Assembly: GCF_030272615.1 (NCBI RefSeq)
Contig: NC_081406.1
Coordinates: 240,734,422-240,798,421, forward strand
Length of the DNA stretch: 64,000 bases
Direction: 5' to 3'
Source of the DNA: Cryptomeria japonica
Taxonomy: Eukaryota > Streptophyta > Pinopsida > Cupressales > Cupressaceae
Shown here piece by piece: positions 12,501 through 24,540 of this stretch. Positions within the stretch are counted from its first letter, which is position 1. The number at the start of each line of letters is the position of its first letter. The notes beneath the pieces were generated by a model. That model was given only the letters and a program-made list of their open reading frames with translations. It did not search any database and was not told the origin of the DNA. A program made the position numbers and the translations under genes.

Positions 12501-13121
12501 TGTTTGAGGTGAAAGTAGGAACACTAGTCAAAGTAGTAGTCAAAGAAATAGAAGGATTGACTTGTTTTGAAGGTTGTGAATAACCTAGGGTTTTTGAACA
12601 ACTCTTGATAGGCATGACATTAGAATCAACAATATGTACAATGTCATGCAACATATCAATCCCATTCTTATTACTTTGAATCATGCATTTAAGGCCTTCA
12701 ATTAATGGAAGAGCTTCACTATTAGGTTATTCTTTGAATCATGCATTTAAGGCCTTCAATTAATGGAAGAGCTTCACTATTAGGTTATTCTTTGAATCAT
12801 GCATTTAAGGCCTTCAATTAATGGAAGAGCTTCACTATTAGGTTATTCTTGAGAGATCCATTATTGAAAGTTATCAAATTGATTGTCCAATTTAGAAAGT
12901 TGATCTATAGAGACTCTAGTTAAAGCTTCTTCTTCATCATGAGATTCATCAAGGGGATAAATAGGCACATGATTAGGATAGGAAGGATTAGCATTATCCT
13001 CATTAAATAAGTCACTCAAATAAGGCTCCACCTCCTCGGTAATTAAACCTCAGGAGGCCTTAGTTCTAATGCTTTGTCTAATGGGGATAGTATAGGTAGG
13101 AATAATGGTGGTAAAACTCAT
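9520..13121 (-). pseudogene. element A gag-protease, broken
   Basis: Reads from an ATG at 13121 to a stop at 9520, with stops and frameshifts. In order: an acidic N-terminus; a Pro/Ser/Thr/Gln-rich stretch (12680-12200); the capsid-like gag core (12210-11845) with the LYNGKSDRLMHVKIFQT and KDLQWYLSLP motifs of plant Ty3 gag; a region matching B's modified zinc knuckle but with the first and last Cys lost (about 11250-11180); a retropepsin-like segment with ALIDPSS near 10850; and a long proline-rich, charged C-terminus (10420-9860). A 58-bp triplication at 12675-12848 shifts the frame. There is no polymerase domain. The C-terminal part has no recognised function. Confidence 0.7.
12675..12848 (+). 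repeat. three 58-bp tandem copies inside element A gag
   Basis: Perfect head-to-tail copies at 12675-12732, 12733-12790 and 12791-12848. Element B has one copy at the same place (from about 20469). As 58 is not a multiple of three, the expansion shifts the gag frame. The copies look identical, which suggests a recent event. Confidence 0.95.
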
Positions 13122-14242
13122 GCACTAGAGGAAAATTTGAATTTTGAATTTTGAATTTTAGGAACAAAGCTTACAAGATTGAGTAATATAAAATTTAAGA
13201 AAACAATGATTAAACAATTTGAACTTTGTTGGAGGAAGAAAATGATACAATTTCCAAAAATAATTTTATAATAAATTCAAAAAAATTGGAATTTTAAAAT
13301 TAGGGCCAAGGGGATACCACTTAATTTTAAAATTAACAAAAACAAAAAATTTTAAATTAGGGCAAACTATAATTAACCTCTTAATTTTAAAAAATTTCTT
13401 GGAATTTGAAATGTTGAATTTTGGAGTTATTTTTCGATTCTAGAGGGATCAAAAATTGACAAAATCAACCAATCTTTTGGATCTAGACTATTAAATATAG
13501 TCATAATAGTCTCCTAAAATTTCGGGGAAAAAGCTAAGGACCATGGCAGGAATGCACATGGTCCAACCAACTTTTTTCCAAATTTTCAAGGATGAATACT
13601 ATGATGATTTTAAAGCTAACCCCCCAAAAATGGCGAAATTGATGATCGTTAGATAGGTGAAATTAAGGTTTAAATGTGAAAATAGGATCCTATTAGGGTT
13701 TTGAAGAAAAAGGGGAATTAAATTACAATTTTGAAAAAGGTCAAACCTAATCAATAGGGACACCATGGGAAATGTTTAGAAATCTGATTTTGAATGAAAT
13801 TGATTGAAATTTGCACAAAAGCCAATTAAATTTGAAAATTAGGGTTTCAAGCTCTAGGCACTTAATTTCTTAAATTTGAATTGTAGGAAAGAAGACAAGT
13901 CTAAAAATAGTCACAAATCTGAAAATTAAATAAAAATCCAATTTTTGCACAATTTCAACATGATTTTTGAAAATTAGGGTTTTGAGAATTAACCACTTAA
14001 TTTTGTAATTTTTATTTGCAAATTGAACAAGACAATGATGAAATTGAATTTAACAAACAAGACAATTTTCAGATCTAAGAAAACAACAAGCAATTCTTTA
14101 CAAATCACAAGTTCAATTCCAATTTTAAAAACTAGGGTTTTAAATAGATTAACCACTAAGTTTGCAGAAAAATTAAACTTGCAAATGAAAAATATGAAAT
14201 TTGGTTGAAAGGAAAGCATGCAATACATCAGGTTCACTAAAA
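13122..14242 (-). other. element A 5' leader
   Basis: AT-rich leader between the 5' LTR and the gag start. It contains repeated AATTAGGGTTTT-like phrases. The primer-binding site should be just inside the LTR near 14225-14242 (reading TTTTAGTGAACCTGATG on the - strand), but I cannot assign it to a tRNA. The two ORFs here are chance frames. Confidence 0.5.
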
Positions 14243-15422
14243 TGTAATAGTCAGGTGAAAATTGTGTGAATGAGAGACCAAGAGGAATACTACCCTTTCC
14301 CTCCAAGGAGAGATGAGACTTTCACTATGGATTTCCCTTCAAACACTTTTCACACATTACATTGGAAGAGGGAGAAAAATTCATTAGATTCAACCCTCAA
14401 ATAAGAAGATTGAATTCAAAGTGATGTGAGGATGATAAGTTAACCCCCTCTTCTTTTGTCTAAAGGAAAGGAATTGACTGAATTACGTATTAAGACTAGG
14501 TGCAAAGTGACAAAGAACAGATTATAACTCGAGATCAGAGCATGAGATGAAGTTGTGCACCTGGATGTGGAAATAATATGTCGAGATGAAGTAGCCTTGC
14601 AAATTTGAGAAAATGTTGCTTAGACCATGGCAGGAATGCACATGGTCCTCAAAAAAATCTGCAAAACAGAAAGGGTTTTTTTGCCTTTGCAAATGGAGTC
14701 CAAATATGAAGGTACAACTATGCACCTACAACCTACACACAAAAAAGAGAGCAAAATGGATTGGGATTGGGGGTTTTATTTCAAGTGAAACCCCAGTTTT
14801 GGAATTAACTAAGTAATGAAAGAAATAACTTGCAATTAAATGTAAATGAAAGACTAAAATGTAAATCACCTCAAGAGAGGTTATGATAGAAATGTTGATA
14901 GAAATGATTGTATGAAGTTGAATGTTGGAAGCAATCTCCTCTTCAATGGTTGAATCCTTGACTTGAATGCAGTACCTAGCCTTGACGGGAGACTTGAGAT
15001 GCTCAATGCTTGAAAGGGATGCTTGAATGCGCTTGAATGCTTGAGCTTGTAGCTTATCAAGAATTTTTGTTATGCAAATGGGAAGGTGAATGCAACATTT
15101 ATACTTGTCAATTAGGGTTACTAAAACTTATTTTTGTAATGGGCCGACATCAGGAGAGATTTCTCACTCACAGTGCAGCCACTAATGCAAGTTTCAGGAG
15201 GGTCTTACTGAAAAATAGGGTAGGGACAAGGGCACCACGCCCCTATCCTACCCATTTTTGTAGGATAAAATGTAGGTTAGGCAGTGCGGAGGGAAAAAGT
15301 AGGTGCAATTTCGAGAGTTGAGAAGTCTTTGGTCTTTGATCAAGCTAGGTGATTCAATTTTGCATGCATGAGGACCCTAATATATTAAAAAATTTCTAGG
15401 GTTGCAATTTTATGACACCACA
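14243..15422 (-). mobile_element. element A 5' LTR
   Basis: 1180 bp, homologous along its whole length to 7579-8758. The outer end reads TGTGGTGTCA on the - strand. A 99-bp spacer separates it from the target duplication of element B. Confidence 0.8.
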
Positions 15423-15526
15423 AAGAATATCAACATCATCCTTAAAACTATCTCCTAAAGTAATTGATCATTAGTGCTAGCACAAGTGGATAAATTCACT
15501 AAACTAACAAAAACAAAGCTTCCTAG

Positions 15527-16767
15527 TGTAATGGTGGGTGAAAAATGTGTGAATGAAATATCTAGAGGAAAGATACCCTTTCTCTCCAAGGAGAGATGAG
15601 AGTTCTGCTACGGATTTCCCTTCAAACACCTTTCACACATTACATTGGAAGAGGGAGGGGGAAATTCACTAGATTCAACCCCTAAAGGGAGAAATTGATT
15701 TTTGAATGATATGAGAATGATAAGTTAGCCCCCTCTTATTTTTGGAATGGAAAGGGAATAGAATTGATTGAAGTATGTATTAAGACTAAATGCAAAGTGA
15801 CAAAGAATTGATTGTAACTCAAGATCAAAGTGTGGGATGAAGCTGTACACATGGATCTGGTAATAATATGTCAAGACGAAGCTGTCCTGTGAATTTAAGA
15901 AAAAGTTGTCAAGACCATGCCGAAAGTGTACACGGTCCTCCAAAATATCCATGACAGGAAAAGCATTTTTCCACCTTTGCAAATAGAGTCCAAATCCAAA
16001 AGTACAACTGCGCACCTAGGACCTACACACACAAAAGAGAGGAAAAGGGGTTGGGATTGGGGGTTTGCCTTTAGGTCAAACCCTAGTTTTGGAATTAACC
16101 AAATGATGAAAGAAAGTACTTGCAAGTAAATGTAAATGAAAGAATGAAATGTAAATCACCTCAAGGGAGGTTATGATATACATGTTGACAGAGATGCTTG
16201 TATGAAGTTGAATGTTGGAAGTGATCTCCTCTTTAATGGTTGGATCCTTGAATTGAATGCAATACCTAGCCTTAAAGGGAGACTTGAGATGCTCAATGCT
16301 TGAAAGCGATGCTTGAATGCTTGAATGCATCATCTTGTAGCTTATGAAGATTTTTTGTTATGCAAATGGTAAGGTGAATGCAAATTTTATACTTGTCAAT
16401 TAGGGTTAATAGGACTGATTTTCATCACAGGGCGACACCAGGAGAGATTTACCGCTCACTACATAATATTATTTAATGCAAACCTAGGAAGGGTCTTGGC
16501 CCAAAATAGGGCAGGGACAGGGGTGCCACGCCCCTATCCTAGGAAGAAAGGGGTGCCATGCCCCTATCCTAAGGGAGACAAGGGAACCACGCCCCTGTCC
16601 TGCCCTTTTCTATAGGGAAGAGTGCGGACAGGGTGGTGCAGAGGGCAAGGGAGAAGTAGTTTATGAAGGTTTAGCAGTCTCCGATTAGACTTAGGGATTT
16701 GATTTTGCATGCGTGAGGACCCTAACATGGTCAAAAATTGCTAGGCTCACAATTTTATGACACTAAA
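15527..16767 (-). mobile_element. element B 3' LTR
   Basis: 1241 bp. It is longer than the A LTRs mainly because of a GC-rich repeat expansion at 16509-16600. The edge on the internal side reads TTTAGTGTCA on the - strand instead of TGTAGTGTCA, a point change in the terminal dinucleotide. AAAGTGGGGATAAA, a likely polypurine tract, adjoins it. Confidence 0.8.
16509..16600 (+). repeat. GC-rich short repeats in element B LTR
   Basis: Three imperfect copies of a unit of about 35 bp built on GGGGTGCCACGCCCC(T/C)ATCCT, each a small inverted repeat. The other LTRs of the family have a single copy near the equivalent position (8568, 15230, 22410). Confidence 0.75.
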
Positions 16768-17320
16768 TTTATCCCCACTTTAGCGAGAGTATGAGCGTAC
16801 GCCAATACTTTTAGTAAAGTAAAAGGAAACAAGATTAAAAGACTTCTACCACATCAAGGAGGGAAAATACACCAAGACCCTAATGGACTTAGGATCCTAT
16901 GACATTGATTGACAAAGTAAAAGGGAAGATCAAGAAGGGGAAAACCATGACTACAAGTAGCAAAGTTCCCCTCACTATGACTCATGAAAGCAAGGATACC
17001 CCAGACTACGAAGCACAACCTCCACGTTAAAGCCATCACACATGCCTTACCAAGAGCAATTTCTTTGAGGTAAAATACACCCAAGAGAGAGAGAGAGGAG
17101 AGGTAGCATGCTCTTACAAGGATTTAGCCCCCAATCGAGGAATAAACCCAAGGATAATGAACACAAAACACAAAATATGAAAGAGACCAAAAGAGATCTC
17201 AATGCTTTGCATCATCCTCAACTAGACATTAAGGGAGAAATAGAAGAGCAGGGATACACATAGAAGAATGCTCACAACAAAGGAAGAAAGGAGAGAGAGA
17301 GATCTATAGTGCTAATGTTG
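16768..17320 (-). other. element B 3' untranslated region
   Basis: Homologous to 8759-9519 of element A but about 200 bp shorter. It starts with the purine-rich AAAGTGGGG tract on the - strand and includes a GAGAGAGAGA run. No coding signal. Confidence 0.6.
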
Positions 17321-20300
17321 CTAATCTAGCACGACATCCCCCTCCTGATCTTGTTGATCACTATTTTGAGAAGGCGAGAAACACGCCAGAGGAGCGACAT
17401 CGAGCACAACAGATGGAGATATCAAAAGATCTAAACAAGGACTATGCTCATGTGGTAAGTCACTTTCTTCGACTCTAGGAGCTAGGATTGGGTTTTTGAT
17501 AATTTAGCTGATAAATGCTTGTCAACATCAACATATTCATAGTCACTATCAGAAGCATTGGGAGTTGTATTGCCATCATGAATAACATTTTGCCCTATTT
17601 CCTCATCAAGATCTATAAAAAGAGGAGCTCGTAGATGAATAGAATTAAAACCATCACACGTTTTTTGCAATTTATGATTTGGAGATTTAGATTCAACATC
17701 TTGTTTAGGAGAAAAGATTGAATATTTTGAGGAACAAATTTACAAGCTCGAGAAAGACTTCTTCATCAATGGTCTCTCGCACAACAATTTTGACGAGTCT
17801 TAGTGGAAGGCTGAGAGGAAGGAGAAATTTTTGGTGAAGGAGGGATATTTTCCTCTTTCATAGTTGAAGGTTTATGTTGAGGTATTTTCGATTGAATAAG
17901 AGGAGAAATAAACCTCTTCTCTCTATAAGAGGAAGGAGGTGGAACTGCGCCATATAAAGGAGGAATGTTAGATGTAGGAAGGAGACTAGGTCCATCATGA
18001 GGAGGAGCTACAGGTCTAACCTTAGGAGGAATATTGTTGTTATTCTTAGGAGAAGACATAGTCACATCCATTGGAATAGGTCGAGGATTTTCCTTAGGAG
18101 GAAGATTAGTTCTATCCATTAGGGGAAGAACTTCACCTTCAAGAATGATAGGAACATCAAGTGTTGGGGATCTAGGCTAAATTAAGGATAAGATCATATA
18201 TTTCTTTCATTTTTGATAATATTGGAAAAGAGCATCGCTCCTTGGTGTAAGAGATTGAAATTGTTTAGGCCAAAAGAAATCAATAGGAACACCAAGGCTT
18301 CTTTCAAATGGTTAAATAATCTATGGTTCATAGTTATGATTTCACCATTGTGAGGAAATTTCAAACACTTATCTATTGGAGAAGCAATATCCTTCATGGA
18401 AAATAGTCAAGGATAGCACAACTTCACACGAAATTGCTCGAAAGAGGGAATTATAACAAAGTTGACATCCATAGATTTAGTATGAACTAGAATGGGAAGG
18501 GTAATTGAACTAATGGTAGGACAAGAGAATCCATCAAAAAACTTCACAACCACACTAGAATCATCATAGATGGGTTTATACAATCATAAAGTCAATGGAT
18601 ACTCTTCAGTTATGGCATTAATCATGCAAGAGGGATCAATAAGTGCACCACGAAAAGGTATATCCTTAACCTTCGCAACTATGTATAAAGGGCCACTAGG
18701 TGCTTTAATGGTCTCACTGGGGTCAAATGTAATACAAGGATCCTTAGGTGTATTTTTTTCTCTACCATATTCACCAAGTTCAGAGCCATAGAAGCGAACT
18801 GCTCAGAGTTGAAAGAAGTAGGCATAGTCTCAATGACATTAGAGGTATGAGAAGGCAAGGGGTCAGTGAAAATCTTAAGATTTTGATTAGGAGGAGCTAT
18901 TGAATTATTTCCCTTATCATTCACACCTCACATAGATATAGTATTATTATCAATCAAATCTTGAATCTTACCTTTCAACGCAAAACATTTCTTAGTATCA
19001 TGACTAGACTGACGATGAAATTGACAAAAAGAATTGTTATCAAAATAAGAGGATGCAACCTTAGAAGGGTCAACTGGTTTTATAGGAGGAAGTTTTATAA
19101 CATTTATTTGCAACAACTGAGACATAATACTATGTAAAGACTCATTCAAAGGAGTAAATTGTCTTTCTCTTTTGAAAAAATTGGAAATAGGAGGCACACT
19201 TGTTGTAGCATTCACATTGTTGTTGATTGTATCATTGAACTTGATGAAGCTTTTTGTTCATTTGAACTTCGTAAACAGTTGTTTAACACTCTTCCCCCTT
19301 ATCACTTGGAGCCATAAGAGTGGATTGCTCCATTTGACTCACAATGATTTGGTAATTGTGAAGTGTTGCGCACAACTATGGAAAGGAAGTAAACTCAGAC
19401 AAAAGAATATTTTCCCTAATATATTTTTGAAAATTAGAAATGAAAATTCTTTGAATATAATTATCAGGTATAGGAAAAGAAATTTGAGCACACAAATGTT
19501 TGTATCTACCAATGAAATCAGTCACTTTTTCTTTAACACCTTGTTTACAATGCATTAAATCAGTTAAAGTGATTTTAGGACCAATCGTATTTTGAAATTG
19601 TTGGATGAAAGCATTTGATAATTGCTAAAAATAAGTGATAGAATAAGAAGGCAAAGAGAAATACCATTGTAAAGCCTTATCTCTTAATTTTCTTTTATCT
19701 CTTAATTTTCTTGTAAATAGTTTTGCAAGCAATCTTTGATCATAATCAAAGTCAGTACAAAAGGTTTGAAATGTTTTGACATGCATAAGAGGATCATCTT
19801 TTCCATTATAAAGTTCTAATTAAGGGACCTCCACATTCTTAGGTGGCACAACTTTAACAATATCAAGAGAAAGTGGGCTCGCAACATCAAAGGTGGGCAC
19901 ACTAAACTTGGATTGACTCATGGAAGCAATTTGTTGTTGTAAGGAAAACACAGTTTGGGCAAGATTATTAATAGTTACTTTGGTAGAAGAATTGATGTTA
20001 GACATATTTGATTGAGAAGGTGTTGTGATGTTTTTCAAAGAAGGCATTGATTTACAATAAGGTGGTTGGGCATTATGATAAGTAGGCATAGGTGAAGATT
20101 GAGTAGGCAGTGAGACACTTAAAAGAGGAATTAAGTTATTGAATGAATTCCCCCTTGTGTCACATTGATTGGTTGAGGGATAATAGGAATTCTTATTGAA
20201 GACATAGGGAAATATGGAGGATTAAATGAAGAAGGGGGATTTCCCCCATGACTACTTGTTGTAGGAATAACCTATTGAGTTGAAGGAGCCATGATGTTGG

Positions 20301-20799
20301 AAGTGAAAGTAGCAGTACTAGTCATAGGAGTAGTCAAAGAAATAGATGGATTGACTTGTGTTGAAGGTTGTGCATAACCTAGGGTTTCGAAACAACTGTT
20401 GATAGGCATGACACTAGAATCAACAATGTGAGCAATGCAACATAGTATATCAATTCCATTCTTATCACTTTGAATCATGCATTTAAGGCCTTCAATTAAT
20501 GGAAGAGCTTCACTATTAGGGTACTCTTGGGACATCCATTATTGAAAGTTATCAAACTGATTATCAAATTTAGAAAGTTGATCTATAGAGACTCTAGTTA
20601 AAGCTTCTTCATCATCATGAGATTCATCAATGGGATAAGTAGAGACATTATTAGGAAGAGATGAATTACCATTATCCTCATTAAAGAAGTCACCCAAATT
20701 AGGCTCCATCTCCTCGGTAATTAAACCTTGGGAGGCCTTAATTCTGATGCTTCATATAATGGGGATAGTATAGGTAAGACTAATGGTGGTAAAACTCAT
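17321..20799 (-). pseudogene. element B gag-protease, broken
   Basis: Same order as in element A: acidic N-terminus from an ATG at 20799, low-complexity Ser/Thr/Pro/Gln stretch, gag core near 19900-19620, zinc-knuckle-like motif, protease-like segment, proline-rich C-terminus ending near 17321. The knuckle near 19000-19040 keeps C-x2-H-x4-H-x4-C, followed by KIQDLIDNN. The protease-like segment near 18630 reads ALIDPS, so the usual Asp-Thr/Ser-Gly is Asp-Pro-Ser, as in A. Stops and small frameshifts interrupt it. An in-frame TAA following TTTCAA near 20540 is shared with A. There is no polymerase. Confidence 0.7.
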
Positions 20800-21435
20800 G
20801 CACTAGAGGGGAAATTTAATTTTTGAATTTCGAACAAGGCTTACACAATTGAGGAATGCAAAATTTAAGAAAATAATGATTGAACAATTTGAACTTTGTT
20901 GGAGGAAGCAAAATGACACAATTTCCAAAATAATTTTGTAATAAATCAAATCAAATTGGAATTTTAAAATTATGGCCAAGGGGATACCACTTAATTTTTA
21001 AATTAACCAAAATAGAATTTTTAAAATTAGGGCAGATTATAATTAACCTCTTAATTTTAAAAAAAAAATTGAAATTTGAAATGTTGAATTTTGGAGGTAT
21101 TTTTAATTCTACAGGGATAAAAAATCGACAAAATGAGCCAATCTTCTGGATTTAGGTTATTAAATGTAGTCATAACAGTCTCCCAAAATTTCAAGAAAAA
21201 AGTCAAGGACCCTGGCAGGAATACACATGATCCAACCAACTTTTTTCAAAAATTTCAGTGATAAACATTACGATGATTTTAAAGCTAACCCCCCAATATT
21301 GGTGAATTTTATGATTTCTAGATAGGCAAAATTAAGGTTTTAATGTGAAAATAGGACCCTATTAGGGTTTTGAAGAAAAACAAAAATTGAATTGCAAATT
21401 TGAAAAAGGTTAAACCTAATGGATGAGAGATGAGA
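20800..21435 (-). other. element B leader, distal end deleted
   Basis: AT-rich leader homologous to about 13122-13750 of element A. It stops at about 21420 and passes straight into LTR sequence. The part matching A 13751-14242, including the primer site, is missing. Confidence 0.6.
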
Positions 21436-22599
21436 CATTGAGATATCTAGAGGAAAGTTTCCCTTTCTCTCCAAAGAGAGATGAGAGTTTCGTTGTGGAT
21501 TCCTTCAAACGCCTTTCATGCATTACACTGAAAGAGGGGGGGGAATTTACTAGATTCAACCCCTAAAGGAAGAGATTGAATTCTAAATGATATGAGAATG
21601 ATAAGTTAGCTCCCTCTTCTTTTTGGAATGGAAAGGAATTTAATTGATTGAAGTATTTATTAAGACTAAGTGCAAAGTGATAAAGAATTAATTATAACTT
21701 GAGATTGAAGTGTGGGATGAACTTGTGCACCTGGATTTATCAATAATATGTTGAGATGAAGTTTCCCTACGAATTTGAGAAAAAGTTTCCTGGACCATGG
21801 CGAAAGTGTATACGGTCCTTCGAAAAATTCGCAAAATAAAGTGCTTTTCTTCCTTTGCAAATGGAGTCCAAATCTGAAAGTACAACTACAGACCTGCAAC
21901 CTACACACAAAAAAGAGAGGAAAAGGGATTGGGATTGGGCGTTTTCCTTTAGGTAAAACCCCAGTTTTAGAATTAACCAAATGATGAAAGAAAGTACTTG
22001 CAAGTAAATGTAAATGAAAGACTAAAATGTAAATCACCTCCAGGGAGGTTATGATATAAATTTTGATAGATATGCTTGTATAAAGTTGAATGTTGGAAGT
22101 GATCTCCTTTTCAATGGTTGAATCCTTGACTTGAATTCAACACCTAGCCTTGAAGGGAGACTTTAGATGCCCAATGCTTGAAAGGAATTCTTGAATGCGC
22201 TTGAATGCTTGAATGCATGATCTTGTAGCTTATGATTATTTTCTATTATGCAAGTGGGAAGGTGAATGCAAATTTAATACTAGTCAATTGGGGTTAATAG
22301 GACTGATTTTTTGTCACAAGCCGACACCGGGAAAGATTTCCCGCTCACTTCACAACCTTCTATTCAAACCTAGGAAGGGTCCTGCCCCAAAATATTGCAG
22401 GGATAGGGGCACAATGCCCTTGTCCTACCCTTTTCTCCAAAGAAGAGTGTGGATAGGGTGGTGTGGAGGGCAAGGGAGAATTAGTTTCCAAGGTTTGAGT
22501 AGTCTTTGGTCTCCGATCAGGCTTAGGGATTCGAGTTCACATGCATGAGGACCCTAATGTGGTTGAAAATTGCTAAGGTCAAAATTTTATGACATTACA
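21436..22599 (-). mobile_element. element B 5' LTR, inner end truncated
   Basis: Matches 15527-16767 from about its 30th base (TGA(A/G)ATATCTAGAGGAAAG) to the outer end TGACATTACA, followed by the CCTAG duplication. The first 25-30 bases on the inner side are missing. The 21420-21436 junction is mixed sequence, so the boundary is approximate. Confidence 0.75.
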
Positions 22600-22604
22600 C
22601 CTAG

Positions 22605-23339
22605 AAAAAATGTAACACCTTAACACTTAACATATTGCACTACAATCTATAAAATCATCTAAAATTCAGATGGATGAAACTTTGCACCTCTTTAACATAT
22701 CCCCAATTTTGCACAAGCATATCTATTCGTTCAATAGAGAGTAGAGAAATTTTGTGAAAATATGAGACACTTATCCATGTTATAGTATAATATGGATAAC
22801 ATTCATATCAAAATCCTTATTTATATGACCTTAAGATATGAAAGCATAGAAATAACCTTCTTGGTGACTAAAAAACTCAACTCTATAACTGCAAGGCCAA
22901 GCCATGCAAGACAAAGGAATGCAAACCAAAGTACAATGTGATAGAATTAGGAAAATGTATTGTTTACCCTTAGAATACTTGCCTTAACAATACTAGTAAT
23001 AAAGAGAACAATAGACTTGCATTTGATTCCTTGAAATATGGAGAAACTTGTCAAGGTCATTTAATACCTTGTCCAAATTATAAATATTGTGCAACTATCT
23101 TAACCAAGTATATACCATGCTTTTGAATTGTCATATTGCCATGGATACATTTTCTAGTTATCTAAACTACATTGCTTATCCTCAATCATGTTGATCCCAT
23201 GTCTCTAACTGTGTCAAACCATCTCGCTCAAATATATCACTCTAAAATTTTGATCTCACATCATTTCTCATCCTCTTCAATATATCAATCCATTTGTATA
23301 CAAGTATGATAAGTCATCTAGTTGACCTTATGTTTTTGA
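22605..23339. other. no recognisable feature
   Basis: AT-rich sequence with no convincing ORF, repeat or RNA gene. Confidence 0.5.
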
Positions 23340-24540
23340 TAAAGATAAACAAGTTTTATAGGGACCTAAAACCCATAGTTTTATAGACCAAGGCCATCAG
23401 CCAACCAGACATTAAAACTAAGAAAAACAGGGGAAAAATCTCACACAGTCTGAAATTCATAAACAAAAAACAAAGCCAACAAACAAAGAAAAACACTGAA
23501 CTAAGAGAGTGCACCAAATCAGTATTTTTCTGAATAATATTCTTGTTAATTTTCTCCAAATCCTCCATGATGAATTTGGAGGTTCCCTGGTCCTGGCTCT
23601 AGCTCTTGGTTCTAGTGCAAGGACCCGAGCTCGTCTTCCCACTGGCATCGCTCTATCCACCCTCCAAAGCAAATCTTTTTCTGTTTCTCCCCCAAAGTAG
23701 GATCACTGGCTATGGGTTTGGATCTATAGTCGATGACCATAGAATTGATATTCTTCAAACCATCAACACTATTGTTCATCGCCTCCTTGCTGATTTCCAT
23801 TAGATTGTTTAGAATTTTCTTTATATCATTCACGTACTCTTCCAACTTGTCAATTATGCGCTCATGGAAGACCTTCATAGTTTCAACATCCTAAGACATC
23901 TTCTGGATCATGCTCATGATCTTCTCAATTTTGCTAGGCCTAGGGGACTCTATGAAAGTTTCAATAATTCCCTTAATCCCATCTTTCAGGGTCCCAATTT
24001 CCTTATCCGCCCACTTCCAACAGTTTTCCTGACTTTTAGTTACCTCCTAACATAGGTTTCCCAACACCTTCTCCTCCTTTTTTATCACCTTCATTCTCCT
24101 TCTCCACCATACCATGTTTCTCACCATCCACATTGATGGGGATGTCCAACCTAATCTTGTGGTGCAAGTCTTTGGACCCACTTGATTTGGTTAATATCAT
24201 TTTATTTTTGGTGGGGGGCTCCAAGTCTTGCATTTTCCTACTGCTAGATTTGAATTTACTTATCACCCACCTTGGAGGATTGGTTTTCCTGCTACTATTA
24301 GTTCTTGAGGTCACCATAAGATCCCGTTCTTTCTTTGATCTGTACTCAGGGTCCTCATAATCCTTAATGTCACACTATTCCATGGCAGTACCACTGTCAT
24401 CCTCATCCATCTCTGTATCAGGAACAAATTGTACATAAGAGTTAGAGGAGGAAATGTGGGTTTTATCCTTGGGGGAGGGTTTCACTTCATGAGCTTTGGT
24501 AGTACCACTGTCATCCTCATCCATCTCCAGTTGAGCTTAA
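23340..24540 (-). pseudogene. coiled-coil ORF relic with T/G-rich tail, possibly non-LTR
   Basis: On the - strand an acidic segment with a repeated MDEDDSGT phrase (near 24520 and 24405) leads into a basic Ser/Lys-rich stretch (24317-24036). After a frameshift follows a helical, Lys/Glu-rich region likely to form a coiled coil (about 24030-23612). Beyond lies a T/G-rich tail to about 23340, ending ...TTTATCTTTATCAAAAAC. I cannot name the protein. The layout resembles a LINE ORF1 followed by a 3' untranslated region, and a similar layout recurs at 26236-27540. No reverse transcriptase is visible. Confidence 0.35.

Larger units (their letters stand above)
7579..15422 (-). mobile_element. LTR element A, gag-protease only
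   Basis: Two 1180-bp direct repeats (7579-8758 and 14243-15422) flank 5.5 kb that reads on the - strand. On that strand the LTR begins TGT(A/G)GTGTCA and ends CA. The interior encodes a Ty3-like gag and a protease-like region. I see no reverse transcriptase, RNase H or integrase, so it would need enzymes from another element. The flanks (CAAAA left, AAGAA right) do not form a clean duplication. A purine-rich AAAGTGGGTGTTAAA lies just inside the 3' LTR and is the probable polypurine tract. Confidence 0.8.
15527..22599 (-). mobile_element. LTR element B, gag-protease only, primer site deleted
   Basis: Second member of the family of element A, in the same orientation. It is flanked by a perfect 5-bp duplication, CCTAG at 15522-15526 and 22600-22604, which fixes both ends. 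The interior again holds only gag and a protease-like region. The join near 21420-21436 lacks the inner end of the 5' LTR and the distal leader found in A, so the primer-binding site is gone and this copy cannot be reverse transcribed as it stands. Confidence 0.85.

Noticed and set aside
7574-15427. Target-site duplication for element A
   Set aside because: CAAAA on the left and AAGAA on the right do not match in the frame set by the LTR ends. A shifted frame gives CAAAG, still imperfect.
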